Shown here: piece by piece, positions 24,224-36,540 of the stretch
Layout: every line of letters begins with the position of its first letter
How positions within the stretch are numbered: the stretch's first letter is position 1
Assembly (NCBI GenBank): GCA_022605955.1
Contig: JAKCOZ010000041.1
Location: 5,649,001 to 5,713,000, forward strand
Direction: 5' to 3'
DNA length: 64,000 bases
DNA from: Rallus limicola
Lineage: Eukaryota > Chordata > Aves > Gruiformes > Rallidae
Notes under the pieces: model-generated
Database searches by the model: none
What the model was told of the DNA's origin: nothing
What the model saw: the letters and a program-made list of their open reading frames with translations, nothing else
Made by a program: the position numbers and the translations under genes

Positions 24224-24228
24224 TTAGC
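24224..24228 (+). repeat. Target-site duplication, right copy (TTAGC)
   Basis: Exact repeat of 23634-23638, marking the insertion point of the LTR. Confidence 0.85.
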
Positions 24229-25746
24229 AAACCCAAGAACATATGTGGAGAACTTCATTTATGCATATCTTTAATTTTGGTCAGTATCAACATACGTCAT
24301 CTTGTTCGTCTGCTTGGAATCTATCTAACAACTTACACCTGGAAAAGAATTTTCAAATCAAGAATGATCATTTGTTCTAAAAACATAATGAATAGATAAT
24401 AAAGTGATTTTTAAAGACATTTAAAGTAGTAGATAATTATTTTTGCCTTCCTTGTGCAACAGCAAAGGACTTTAAAAGGTTAATAACATGTGTCTCCAAA
24501 TACAATGTTTCAAATTGGAGCTTGTAGCTGCAAGGAAGTGCTCACTAGCAGATATACTACAAGACCTAAATAAGGGAGCAATCATATATTTGCATGTAGA
24601 CCAGGAACTCGCTTTGTTTCAGAGTCTTTACCTGATTCCATTTTCTCTCCCAAGAGAAGCACTGGGCACGTGCTCACATTTGGCACACTTTACTTCCCCT
24701 GCCACACGGGCCTGTGCTTACAGAGGAAAAGAATCAAGTCAGCACACTGCCCATTTCCTTTAAAAAAGAAAACTCGTAGATTTGAAAAAGCAGTTCTTCA
24801 GTGCTGTTCATCTTGTGGAAGCCTTGGCAGAAATCCCCAGGGAACCAAGAACCTTGTTCTAAATGAATAGGCAGGTATTAATTTAGCTAGACCAATTTCC
24901 TTAAACAATTGCTTGTACTAACTAGTCAAAAGAAAGGACATTAATACAGCATGAAAGTTAAAAAGAGACACTACCCACAGTTCTCAGTAAGTTAAATCCA
25001 GAACTGAAACTGAGTGCTAAACTTTCCAGCAAACTATGGGACCAAGTCAGATGCACACACATTACTTCCCTCTCCTCAGCTCATTTTACTCGATGGTTTC
25101 TCATTTGACCTCGTGTTTAAGCATCTCTTTTGTCAAAACAGCCAGAGCACAAAACAAAGCTTTGAGCTGGAACATTTTACAGCTGGACACACCGTTACAG
25201 CCTTGTGGAGTCATGCCTGTGAAAAGAGCCTACCTACATGGAGCCTAGAAAGAGCCCTGGGTGTTTATTTGGGGAAATATTTCCAGGTAAAGCACTAAGA
25301 GGAACTCTGCTTTCCCCATTACTTTGATAAGTAAAGGGAAACATATTTCTCATTAGTTATGCTACAGACTCAAAATTGGTTATATGTAAAGTAACCCAAT
25401 GGGTGGCAGTTGTCACAACTTTGCTGGTACTCAGATAGCAGAAGAGTTCTTCGGATGCTTGCCCTAAGATCAGCATTTATAGAACACCATCTGGTACTTC
25501 ACAGTGATCAAGTTTTGCTGCAACCAACATACTACAAGGCCTTGTTTCCCTAAATATAGAAGTGTTAAAATTATCCACAGTGTTATTCATCTATTGCACT
25601 GAACTAAATAGTGCTCCCACTGATTTGTGATTTTTGGTTATTGTTTTCTTAAAATGTACTCACAGGGTAAAATTTTGCCATTTCAAGAGAGTGTGTGATG
25701 ACTGCTATACATAGACACTCTTGGCCTGCTGGTTTCAGCAGTGTCT

Positions 25747-25792
25747 GAAATAGAAATTCCTGAGCAGCAGAAATAGAAATTCTTAAGTGGCA
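25747..25792 (+). repeat. Imperfect tandem duplication, 23-bp unit
   Basis: A unit beginning 'gaaatagaaattcctgagca' at 25747 is followed in phase at 25770 by 'gaaatagaaattcttaagtg'. The two copies differ at a few positions. Confidence 0.75.
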
Positions 25793-26430
25793 GTTTGAGA
25801 ATCAAAATTTTTGGAGGGCACGTGACCAAAGTTCACGACTGTTCTGCTATTTCCAGTTCTGTCACAAACCAGAATGTCCTCTTGGTCACAAGTCAGAGAC
25901 AGACCAAAAGGTCAAAACACAGAAAACTCTGTGTGCATACAAAGTTAGATTGAGCATCTTGGGTCCAGAGCTCTCAGAAAAGAATGGAGAAAAGAAATTA
26001 TACCCAAGCCCATTTCCTAACTTCTTAATAATACCACTCAGAGACTCTGCCACACACAACAGCGGTGTGTGGAGAAGACAACTGGTTATGATGCATCCAC
26101 CAACCCAGTGTATTCAGTAGCATCCAATCCAGAATGCAAAAATCAACAAATGCATTTAGTGAGAAACATAGAGAAACTTCTGCCAAGGTGTAGAAGGCGC
26201 TAGAGAAGTAAAAATGGCATCAAAGGAAATGAACAAGTGGTCCACTTTTAGAAGGGAATACCAGTATTTCTATCCCTCTGAGTCCTGACAGGTTCCAAAA
26301 GCCTCTGAGCACCAAGAAGCCACATGCTAAGGAGGAGCAGGCATACGTATTCTCTCCAGAATGCAAACGCACGAGGGAAGGCCAGGAAGCATAACTTAGA
26401 GAATGACATGTCTTGAGAGGAGAGAGGGCT

Positions 26431-26460
26431 GCAGCTATCAGAATGCAGCTATCAGAATGC
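26431..26460 (+). repeat. Perfect tandem duplication, 14-bp unit
   Basis: gcagctatcagaat at 26431-26444 is repeated exactly at 26445-26458, with two more bases (gc) of a third unit. Confidence 0.85.
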
Positions 26461-29400
26461 ATTTCAGAAACTCTGAACAGAGACAGAGGGCATGCTGGAG
26501 GGCATGACTCTCAGATCTAGGAAGGCCTCTTTCCAATTGATGTCAGGATTACATGTCTTGAGAGTACAGGCAACTTCTAGTTTTGTATTTTATTGGGGAT
26601 ACATGCCACAAATGCATTCATCATCCTATCGGCACTGGCATGAAGTATGGGTTAGTTCAGGTAATCTTTTCTTATGTACATGATACTTTAAATTATCTCG
26701 TTTACCTATGCAAAACTTTTCAGAAAGTACTTTTGTTTGAAAGCAGCTAAGCTGACATGGCTTCCAACAGACAGACTTTGAAGTTGTTTTTTGTTCTTTT
26801 CTCCTCTGAGTAATGATCAAAACTTGAGGTGGCTAACAATACACCTATGAGAAATGTTCAAAACTCCCAGGATTGGTAAGTCAATGAATTTTTGTCTGAT
26901 TAGTGATTTAATTACAGCTAAGAAATGTTTTTTGAAGTTACTCATAGATTAATCCCATTTTATTCCTTAGCAGTGTTGTAGGTGAATTCAGCCTGATGCA
27001 CTAAAAATACATCACTGCAAGAGTAGAATGATTTGCATTTAGATTTTTTTCAACATTGATTTAAACAGGTCGATTTACATATTTTCTCTTTAAGTTAGTA
27101 AAGGGTTTTGGGGGGTTTTATTTTAGCTCTAGAACAAGCTATAGCTACCCTACAAACACTTCCAATTTCATCTGGTGTTCTACAGATGGGACTAGCACAC
27201 CATGCATGTTAACATCAGGATAACACCATTTCCTTCAATTAACCTTTACTGCAAGAACAACCTGAGTAGCCATTCAAGGAGAAACACATCAGGGACTCAC
27301 CTTCAGACGATGCACGTAAGGCAAGGTTATCGCCTCATATCCTCTGACCTACCAGCTACAAGAATTGCCATTATCTACACATCCCTACTCATTACCTACG
27401 TGTGTGCTTACTGTGTGAGACGAGACAATGATGTCTTTTGGGCAAAGGAGAAAAGGGAAATGTACCACCGATGTGGAGATATTCCCACATAAGCCCATGG
27501 GGTTTCCATATGAGAAGGTGCACCTACATGGCATTGGCCATGAACAAACTCATTTCGCCTGATTATAAACCACACTTATTGCAGTCACAAATGAGATTAA
27601 TTACACCTTCATGACTTCAAATAAGCAGTTAGTTTTCACACTAATGTATCTGGGTGTGTCCCCCAGCCCCTCAATATTCCTTGGAAATAACTGTAAATTT
27701 TTGTGCCTCATTTCTTGGGTTTCCATCATTAAAAAAAAAAATCATAAAAAGTAAATAACTTTGGAAATTTCTCACATGCCTAGCAAAAATTACCATCATT
27801 GGGTACATAACTCAAGTGCATGACCAAGATTTCAATGACAGCCTTCTCAGTCCTGCTGTGTGGAGTCTTTTTAGATTAAGACATTCCAAAAAGTGTAGCT
27901 TCAATGCAGGAAATATAAAATTAGCAAAAACTGCAACCATAGTACTTGGATTAATGAAATAAAGTGTGAGATCACTGCTTTGTTTCAATAAATTTAGCAT
28001 GATGGATCTGTACCCTTCAGCTGCAATTGCAGCCCAGCTGCAATGCCTGGTGATGCATGTGTTGTTAGAGATCCCTCACAACAAAGCTCTCAGTCCAAAC
28101 ATATGTGATTGATAAGAGATTTCTTGATCCCCCCAACAAGTTTCCTTCCTTTTGCACAATGGTGTTTGGATCTTACTACGCAATGCCCTCACCAGTGTCA
28201 CTGCACCGAAGTGAAGAAGCCACAAAACAGAGTAAGCACTAGATAGGAATATACAATACAAGTTAAGGCGCTTTAAAGGGAGAAAAAAAAAGCAGAAAAA
28301 AAATCAGTGATAAAAAACGGTAAAAGGAGAGAGGTATGATTGAAAGCCCACACTGGGATTATTTAGAGCACTTACAGCTGCCTAGATCAGTCAGAAAGTT
28401 AGAGACAGCTCCAGTGGGACATACTGAAATATCATTTATCATATTTTGAAGTGTGGAGATGCTTTTGGCAAGTCTACAATGGTGTATACGTATTCCCTGC
28501 ACAATAGTACTGGGCAAAACTGATATCAAAGACAACGCAAACTACAATGCAATTAAATAAAACGAAGACCTGCAGGCTTCAGTTATCATGTCATAGCAAC
28601 TGACCAGCATGCTAAGATGTCTGTAACAATTGCACACATGCATCCCAAACTTCCTCACTGCAATACATGCACTCAGGCATGTACTCAGGCACTCAGGTAC
28701 ACAGACCTGTCCCAACATGAGTCTGCAAACCCCCTCAGGTGTTTCTGGGAGCAGATATCCCATCCCGCATGCAATGCGGGGACACAGCGCTCCTCTCATA
28801 AAGGTCTGTTTCCACAGGAACAAGCTATCCGATGCCCTGTTCTCCCTCTGACAGATAGGTGCTGCTTTCAAGGCCGAATGCTTCAGTAAGCTTCAACGGG
28901 CTATGCCCAATCACTGAAGAAGTTTCCTTTCTCCCTTAACCAGAGGTTAGTTAATAACTTGATTCTTCAGAGTTATTAACATCTTTGAGGTGCTTGGTAA
29001 TTCACATGTTGATATTCTAATCTGGTTAGTTCTGGTAGCCAGCTGGGGTCTGACAAAGAGCTCTTACCCAAGGGAAGCTATAGGGAATGGTCATGAGTCC
29101 CTCACTGATGTGAACAACCTCTGGAGCTGATGGAACCTAGTGGCTGATGGAACATTACATCATGGTATCCTTTCCTCCTTTGTGGTGATTCCCCATGCTA
29201 CACAGTCTTTGAGATTATAAACTGAAGGAAGAATGACACATTCCTCCCTGTGAAAACAGGGATGATTTATTAGTTACCAACTCATTCATCTATAAGATCC
29301 TTCTAGCACTGAAATTGAAGTAAATAAAACCTTAAAACTCCACACAATAAACTCAGCTTTCTTTAGAATAGGGTCCTTCCAAAATTGTTTCACAGATGGG

Positions 29401-29526
29401 ACAACACAGTTGCAAAACTGCTCCTTAAGGTACCTCTTCAGCTTTACAAGGTCACTATCAATCCTAATATTAATTCCTTACACACAAAGAAACCCAAAAC
29501 CTCAAGCTTGCTGCAGAAAGTCCCAA

Positions 29527-29648
29527 GAGAATCACAGAATCTTCTGAGTTGGAAGGGGCCCATAAGGATCATCAGGTCCAACTCCTGGCTCCACAGAGGG
29601 CCAGCCAAGTCAGAACATGGGACTAAGTGCATCAGAATATTCAAACAA
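29527..29648 (-). mobile_element. Short CR1 LINE 3' end, minus strand
   Basis: The plus strand carries the reversed CR1 tail 'gaatcacagaatcttctgag', then 'ttggaaggggcccataagga', 'tccaactcctggctccacag' and a decayed continuation to about 29648. Only about 120 bp remain, a severely 5'-truncated copy. Confidence 0.82.
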
Positions 29649-30658
29649 AACCTATTTGCTGAGTATCCAGTCCTGGATATTATGTACATTGCATGCACTT
29701 TTAAAAACATCTTCCCAATGAAGTATTTGTAGCTAATACGATTAGCAAAGTACAGAGGTACCTGGTTAGATACCCCTTATCCAGGAAACACTCGTGTTGG
29801 TCATGCAATTTACACTTGTATTTATAGTAGTTTAACCACGTGTCTTTATCTGAAAACAACTGAGATGCTTCGTGTATGTTTATCTGCCATAAAATCCATC
29901 AAGCCTGGAATATTTCACTTAGAAGTATTGGCATTTAAAGTTGGTATTTTTCTTCTCTAAAAAATAGCTTGGAATTCACTACTAAGCTTTGCACAACCTG
30001 TAGCAGCTTCGAAGGCAAGCTACAGATGGTGCCCCTTGACTTGCTTACACAAGAGACAGAGCTTGAGGTCGACTTGCATAAATTACTGGCACATTTAGGA
30101 TCATTCCTACCCGGACTCCAATTTGTTTTGTGCCAGTATATCTTAATGATTTAAACGACTGTAAAATCACATACCCCAGAAACAAGACACGAGTTTTCAG
30201 GTCTGTCTTTATGGTCAGGGATGGACTCTTCTCAGTTGCCAGTGCTACTGTAAAATAATCTAACTGAAGTTAAGCATCAATCCTTCACTGAGGTTCCTAA
30301 AATTCAGATCCAGCCAGCCACACTTTCCGACCTTTAAACTTGCAAGTTTGTTTTCCAAATATACTAAGAAAAAAAAATATTAAATCTTACTTAAAAAGAA
30401 AAAAAATACTAAAATCAACATTTTTATGTGTCTTTTTCATTCCTGGTTACTCTTTTGATAACTGTGATGAGAAGAATAAAACAGCAATCATTACCCAGTC
30501 ATCAGGAATCAGAACTGGCTTTGATTCAGTGCACATTTAGCTCTGTCTTTGATTTTCTTCTCTCTAGTGGGCAAATATCTGACAAATCCTAAATTTAAGC
30601 ATGATAACAAAATAGAACAATTAAGATTTCCATTTAACAAAGCAAAGTATTCTTCAGG

Positions 30659-30691
30659 AAATAATCTTCCTTTTTCAGAGGAAGATTATTT
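30659..30691. repeat. Perfect 13-bp inverted repeat, 7-nt loop
   Basis: The arm at 30659-30671 (aaataatcttcct) is the exact reverse complement of 30679-30691 (aggaagattattt). Confidence 0.88.
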
Positions 30692-33541
30692 TCATGTTCA
30701 CACAGCTTCTTCTCAATGTTATCCCCATCTCTGAGCCCAAACCCTGGTGCCAGCTGAGCCTTTGAAAAAGCCCTCTTAAACACTGCACTCACAGCCACAT
30801 TCCCTGGGCAGCCTACACTGGGACAGACCCTCAAGGGACTCAAGGCTTTGATTGAATCCAGCAAGGGCTAACAGAACAAAATAATCCAGCACAGAGAGCA
30901 GCGCTCAACTTACTCCAGCTCAGAGTTCAGAGAGGGATTCTCTGGGTATCAAAAAATCAAACCTGGCATCATGGGCAAGGTTACTACACAGAAACAAAAA
31001 AGCAAAGAGTAAAGCGGAAGGAAAAAGGAAGTAGGAAGGGAAGACTTGGAAACCAATGAATCCTTCGCCAAAAGTCCTCCCTTTGAGTAAGAGGATGACC
31101 ACATGTTAAGGCCATACCCTTGCCAGCTGAACTGCCGAGAAACAAGGAGCAGACCATCTCCTACTGCACTCCTCTTGGTTCTTCTATCGCCTTTCCCTAC
31201 GTGAAGGATAATACACAGGAAGAGGCCAAAGGACAGATGTGGCCTAATAACCATGAGAAATCTGGGGACTATGGAGAGCGCAGGTCTGCAAGAAAACAAA
31301 GCCAGACATTTCTTTTTTACAAGCAATATTTACAGAGAATATTAAAATATTGCATCCTTCTGAGTAAGACAGCTTCATTCAGGAGTGAGGTACGTAATGT
31401 ATTTCAAAATGCCATTCACATTATTACCATTCCAGATCGATTTATGATAATTAAAATCACTCTACTGTATCTGACCATTATATGTGTTTGCATGTGTATA
31501 AAACCATGCCTTTTTTTTTTGTTGTTGTTGGTCAGGGCTACAGGTTTTCACTGAAATAATTGTACTATACAGCTACTTAACATAATTCCCCTCCAGGTAC
31601 AAGCTGGAGCGATAATGTTATTACTTTGGAATAACACTTAGAAGAACTGTACACTCAGGAGCAAAGAGCTGCTTCACTGTGATGAAATAGATAAATTGAT
31701 GCTACTCCGGGTGCAATCAAGAGATATGATACCGAGCCTGCATCTATTACCATAGCATCAAAATCCTGTGATATAATCATGGCAGCAGCCCTCTGATGTA
31801 ACTGTATTTCTAGATTACCGATAGGAAATCAAAATCAAAACACAAAAGGCAAAAACTGCAATAGGAGTTAAGAACCTGGAGTAAGAATTAAACAGATATT
31901 AAATCTTAGGATGCAAACTTAAAGGCCCTACCTAAAGGAAACAACACAACCAGACACACATACAAATAACCACCCCACACCCCCCCGACAACTAATGAAT
32001 TAACCAAATAATGAAAAAACACCATGATTACATTTTGGCTGTCAGATCCTCTGGGCCTGGAGATCAGTTGTGCATTGGGTTTTTTTCCTTGGTGCAGAAC
32101 AGTGTGTGCTCTATTATCCCAAACCCAAATCCTGCATATCTTCATGATCTCAGTTTCCTATGTAGCTCGCTGCTTTCTCCTAGCGAAATGTTCAGAGGGA
32201 TTTTTTAGCTCAGTGTGATGCAGTCCCAGCAGGTGTGATACCCGTGCCCGTTCTGAGCCCCTCGGCTAGACCCCACCTCTAGTGTGGGGGTCCAACCCTT
32301 TAAATGAGTTGGACGTTAGTCAAGACACGACATGCTATGAAACAAGTGTCAAACAGCATTTCCATTTCCATGATAACAGTTCTTGCTCCAAAGTATTCAA
32401 CCCACCAACTCTTGGGTATGAAATTCACACAGTCTTTGGAGCAGGGACTGCAGTTCCAAGTCTTGCTAACAGCAAACCCCACCGGTTTCCCTCCCCACCC
32501 CCACCTATCCTGATTCAGATGGGTCTCTTCTCTATAAACCTGGGGCATCCCTCATCACCCTCTTACAGACACGCATGCAGAAATATTGAGTCTTCTCAGG
32601 TACATCCTCAAAAATGTAACTAAACTACTGAATAAAATTTGATCTCCCCGTGAGCATCCCATTTCAAATGGAAAGAGGGCCTTTGGATTTGATGCCTATA
32701 CCCCCAGGAGAGGATGTAATCACCAGGGCCTTTGAAAAGACAACCGTGCCTCCTGGTACCTAGATATTAATACAAGTTGGAGAAAAAAGGGCTGTGACTT
32801 GCAATAAAGGGCCAGGCCCCATCCCTCTGACAAGGGGGCTAACTTCTCCAGACAAGAATCCAATGCCCCATACTTTATAAGACAGCACACGCAAAGCTCA
32901 AGTCTCTCCTTTAGGCACTGTGTGCATGAAAGACCTTCACTGCAGTGACTAATTTTTGTTGCTCCAGCTTAGCCTCTTTGAGGATTTAAGTCTACATGAC
33001 CTTGCCCAGGTCACATAATACTTTCCTGCACAGCAAGAAGTAAAGGCTGACACCATAGTAACCCAAATCTCAGCCTGAAACCATGGTAACAGGATCATCT
33101 TGCTTCAGGCATGCTACCTTAGGTACCGAGCACAATTTCAAAATATTCAAATTGAAATAAACTGCTTTCAAGCAAATCAATTCTCTGACACCAATTCCTT
33201 CAAATTATTACAGCAGAGATTTCCAAGATGGCCCATAGCTCCCATTAAATCCTTTAAGGCTAAACTCTTAGAAATGGTTGGCCATTTATCTTGCTGCATC
33301 AAAGAAGAGCGGGTACTTAGAAAACTCTGTCCTAAAATTCCCTTTAAACAGAGGTACAGAAAGACACAAGGGTTTCCATCTGTTCACCTGCGGATATTCT
33401 TAAAAGCCTTTTATGTGAGTTTCTCCTTTAATATAGAAAAATGCTACCAAAAGTGCCCCCAGTTGCGCAGTCTAACCAAAATGAAGAAAAAAATATGAAG
33501 AAAAAGCCTTTTTGCACTGACCAGCTGCTGCCATTTTCATC

Positions 33542-33618
33542 AATCTTAAGGTTATTTGTAGCACTAATAAGCACAAGATTGCTGCTTTCAGTTTTATTAA
33601 TCTTAGGGTTATTTGTAG
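33542..33618 (+). repeat. Spaced direct repeat, period 57 bp
   Basis: aatcttaaggttatttgtag at 33542-33561 recurs as aatcttagggttatttgtag at 33599-33618, with one mismatch. The sequence between and beyond also shows partial similarity at the same period, suggesting a decayed local duplication. Confidence 0.7.
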
Positions 33619-35099
33619 AAATAACAAGTCCAAATTCTTCTGACAGAAAAGTGATTTTCATAAGATTTGGTTTTTTCCTTTAAGCAACCAGTAATGCAGT
33701 TAAAAAAAAAGTAACCTTAAGCTCCAAGCTTTTCTGCAGGCTATGTACAAATTTATGATTGATAAGCCTACATTTTGTCTGGTGTGAATAAAATAATGCT
33801 GGGATCACAGAACGTTGTGTCTCATGGATAAAATCACAGAATACTCATAGCTCTGCACAGAGGTTTCCTAAGAGAAATGGATAGCGGGAGGTATATAAAC
33901 CAGTAAATAAGAAATTGGGACAGAGGGAGCAGTCCTGGCTGGAACTGGGATGATAGCTAATCCAGTGACCGTTTATGCAAATATGGAGGTCATTCCTATG
34001 TATTTAGCAATTCATTAATTGCAGCAGAAGACACTGTTGAACACAGGGGTATTTTCTGTGCAGAATACCAGGAGAGTTCACAGTAACTTCACGCCAGATG
34101 GTTTTATAAGGTATTTAACTGCCTGACTCCCACTGAATTATTACAGAATAGGTTGCCAGTAGGGAAAATCTTTCCCTAATGAGAACTGGTACTTGTTTTA
34201 AACCAAGAGACTTTCTTTTTGGAAAATAAAATACTAACAATCGCTAATGTAACTGTTAATATTTTATCTACATAGACATCAAATCCTTTTGCATATAGTA
34301 CCATTTTATTGACATTAGTCTCTCACAAGCAGTAACACATGTTAATTGTGTATTCCATAGTGTCTCTCTTCACTGCTTACAGCCTTTCTTCTTGATGTAT
34401 ATCCTTGGCTTCTTAAATTGTTAGAATGGGGAAAGAGGAGCATCCTGCTTAACTTCAGCCCACTCATTTGAAAAGTACTTCTTCCAGTCTCTCCCCTTGA
34501 TCTTTTTATATATGTATAAATATATACTTATACTATATACTACACATAGCTCTAATGCGCACAGTCTATATACAGAATTTACATCAAATGCAGAAGATAT
34601 TCACCTGCCCAAAACCTGTATGGAGAAACAGACACCATATAGAAGCAGGAAAGGATAACTTTAAGTTGTAAGTTCATCCTTTAGTAGAGAACTATGATGT
34701 GCCTGGGCAGTTCATTAATAGCAAAAGTACCTGAAAAGTGAGACCTGTCTAAGCCTGTTATTTGGGGAAAATACAGTTCTGTTAAGAAATAAGTAAATGA
34801 AAGAAAAAACTAATTTATTTTTTAAATTCTATTTTCTGTTTGTCTGAAAGACACACTAAGCAGTCAGCCAGCCATTCAATGATGTTCAAAAAGATCACTG
34901 GACTGAAGCCTACAGTAATATCAATATTATCATCTGATTAACAACAGCGACTGAAGTTTCATGAATTCAGTATCAAGAATTTTCTCTCCTCACAGACTTC
35001 TTCAGTTCTATGTAAAAAAAGTCAAATGAGAAGGAGCATCTTCAGCTGCACAGTTCGTCCTGATGAGCTGGGATAAGCTGGGATTGCACCCACTTGAAA

Positions 35100-35142
35100 T
35101 ATATATACACACATACAAATAATTGTAGTGTGTGTATATATA
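35100..35142. repeat. Perfect 14-bp inverted repeat of AT/AC dinucleotides
   Basis: tatatatacacaca at 35100-35113 is complementary to tgtgtgtatatata at 35129-35142, with a 15-base loop. Because the arms are dinucleotide repeats this is less improbable than a complex hairpin. Confidence 0.8.
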
Positions 35143-36419
35143 AACACGCTAAAAACATAAATAAAATATACTCCAGCTGTGACCTAGCTCTTCAGCAGTG
35201 AGGAAGGAGCTCATTCCTATGGATAGCATAACAGGGTTCTCCCCAGTTGAAAGATGATTTTCAAAAACATTTCTTCTTCTGAGCAAGGCCTACTGCAATT
35301 TTAATGTTCTTAACAGACCTGCCAGCGCTACTGCAGTCAATGACCAGGACTATCTTATTCATTGTGCACTACCCACTCCCAGCCCACACTGCTGGTCCTG
35401 GTAAGCCTGTCACGTTAGCTAACACTGGTGACGCTTTCTGTTGGCATCAAGTTACCCAAATAGTGCATGAATACACTGTGACCTCTATATACACACTTAT
35501 TAGTGGCTAAAAACCTCCCCCCCCCCTCCAGTTTTAGAATGACATTGTACCCATTTGAGCTGTTTTTATGTCAAATTTATTTGCAGGTAAACACAAAACA
35601 AACCTGATGAGTCTCTGGCAAACAAGGTGTTTCAGGCAACGATGAATAGAAATTGCAATCTGACAGGTTAGCTCTTCTGCTCGAGTTCTGAAGCTGCTAT
35701 TATGGTTGGAAAAACATTTATGCAAACTGCTCAGAAATTCGCCTTGGTCTACTGCCCATCCAATATCTTATTTCTCTGATGGAGTCTCATTTCAATGTAA
35801 TCATATTCCCAGTAAAAATTGAATAGTGCAGGAATGGGAGATTTGACACAAGTTATTCAGTTCAAAATATATGAAACACTATCAAACCTGGCCATAGGGC
35901 TTCTCAGGAGGGGGAAGGGAATGTTTACTTGGCTACATTTAAAATACATTTCATGTGAAATTTTGATTTTATAGAAAATATCCCTGCTGATCCCTCTGTC
36001 ACCTCCTTCTGTAGTAAACATGATCTGGTGGAAGACTTATTTAAAATCCTAAAAGGTAATTAAAGCTGAGACAGCCCAGAAATATATTTTAAAAAAAAAA
36101 GAGATAAGAAAGAAACAAAAATAAGAACAGATCACCAATGGTTCCTCTTTGCCTTAGGGAAATTTTAATTAAAAGTCACAGGAGAATAATCTGCAAGAAA
36201 CAAAAATGAAATCGCTGCTGCTAATTTGCCTGGGTCTCAAACAGATGAACAGTAAATATGCAACAGCTAAAGTTGCTGTGATTTTGTTCAATCTAACACT
36301 TACTGGGAGATGTGCTCCCTTGTCTGCTTCCTCCCGAGCTCTCCTTGGCAATGCAGAGCCTTTGCTCTCCCAAGGATGGGGCTGCAAGCTCCAGCAATGA
36401 CAGTTTTTCTCCTCTGTAG

Positions 36420-36540
36420 CATATGCTGAGCCTTGGGTCAAGTTGCACAGATTTTCACCAGACTGCCAGCTCTTCTGGCATGGGGAAGGATTCCAGCTCA
36501 TCGTTCACAGCATCTAAAAAGAAGCCTTGCAGCGGCCTGG
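36420..36540 (+). other. Exon-like segment between consensus splice sites (tentative)
   Basis: A pyrimidine tract and acceptor (tttttctcctctgtag, ending at 36419) precede 121 bases that stay open in one frame, followed by a donor (cctgg|gtaagg) at 36541. The open frame would give about 40 residues rich in serine, beginning His-Met-Leu-Ser. I recognise no family. Chance acceptor/donor pairs at this spacing are common, so this is only a candidate exon, coding or non-coding. Confidence 0.15.

Larger units (their letters stand above)
24229..29526. other. Long unique non-coding stretch
   Basis: No gene or sizeable mobile element is recognisable. Short local duplications occur at 25747-25792 and 26431-26460 (listed separately). 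An open plus frame at 25014-25298 ends across a donor-like 'cag|gtaaag'. The plus frame at 27202-27492 (96 codons) has a short hydrophobic stretch but no recognisable similarity. A-rich runs occur at 27731-27741 and 28278-28304. Confidence 0.55.

Noticed and set aside
28666..28703. CRISPR-like or minisatellite repeat (ctcaggca units)
   Set aside because: Only three or four partial units of about 9-14 bases with irregular spacing; not an array, and the DNA is vertebrate.
31120..31554. 144-codon plus-strand open frame
   Set aside because: No recognisable domain, and a comparable number of long frames occurs on both strands across the window, as chance predicts.
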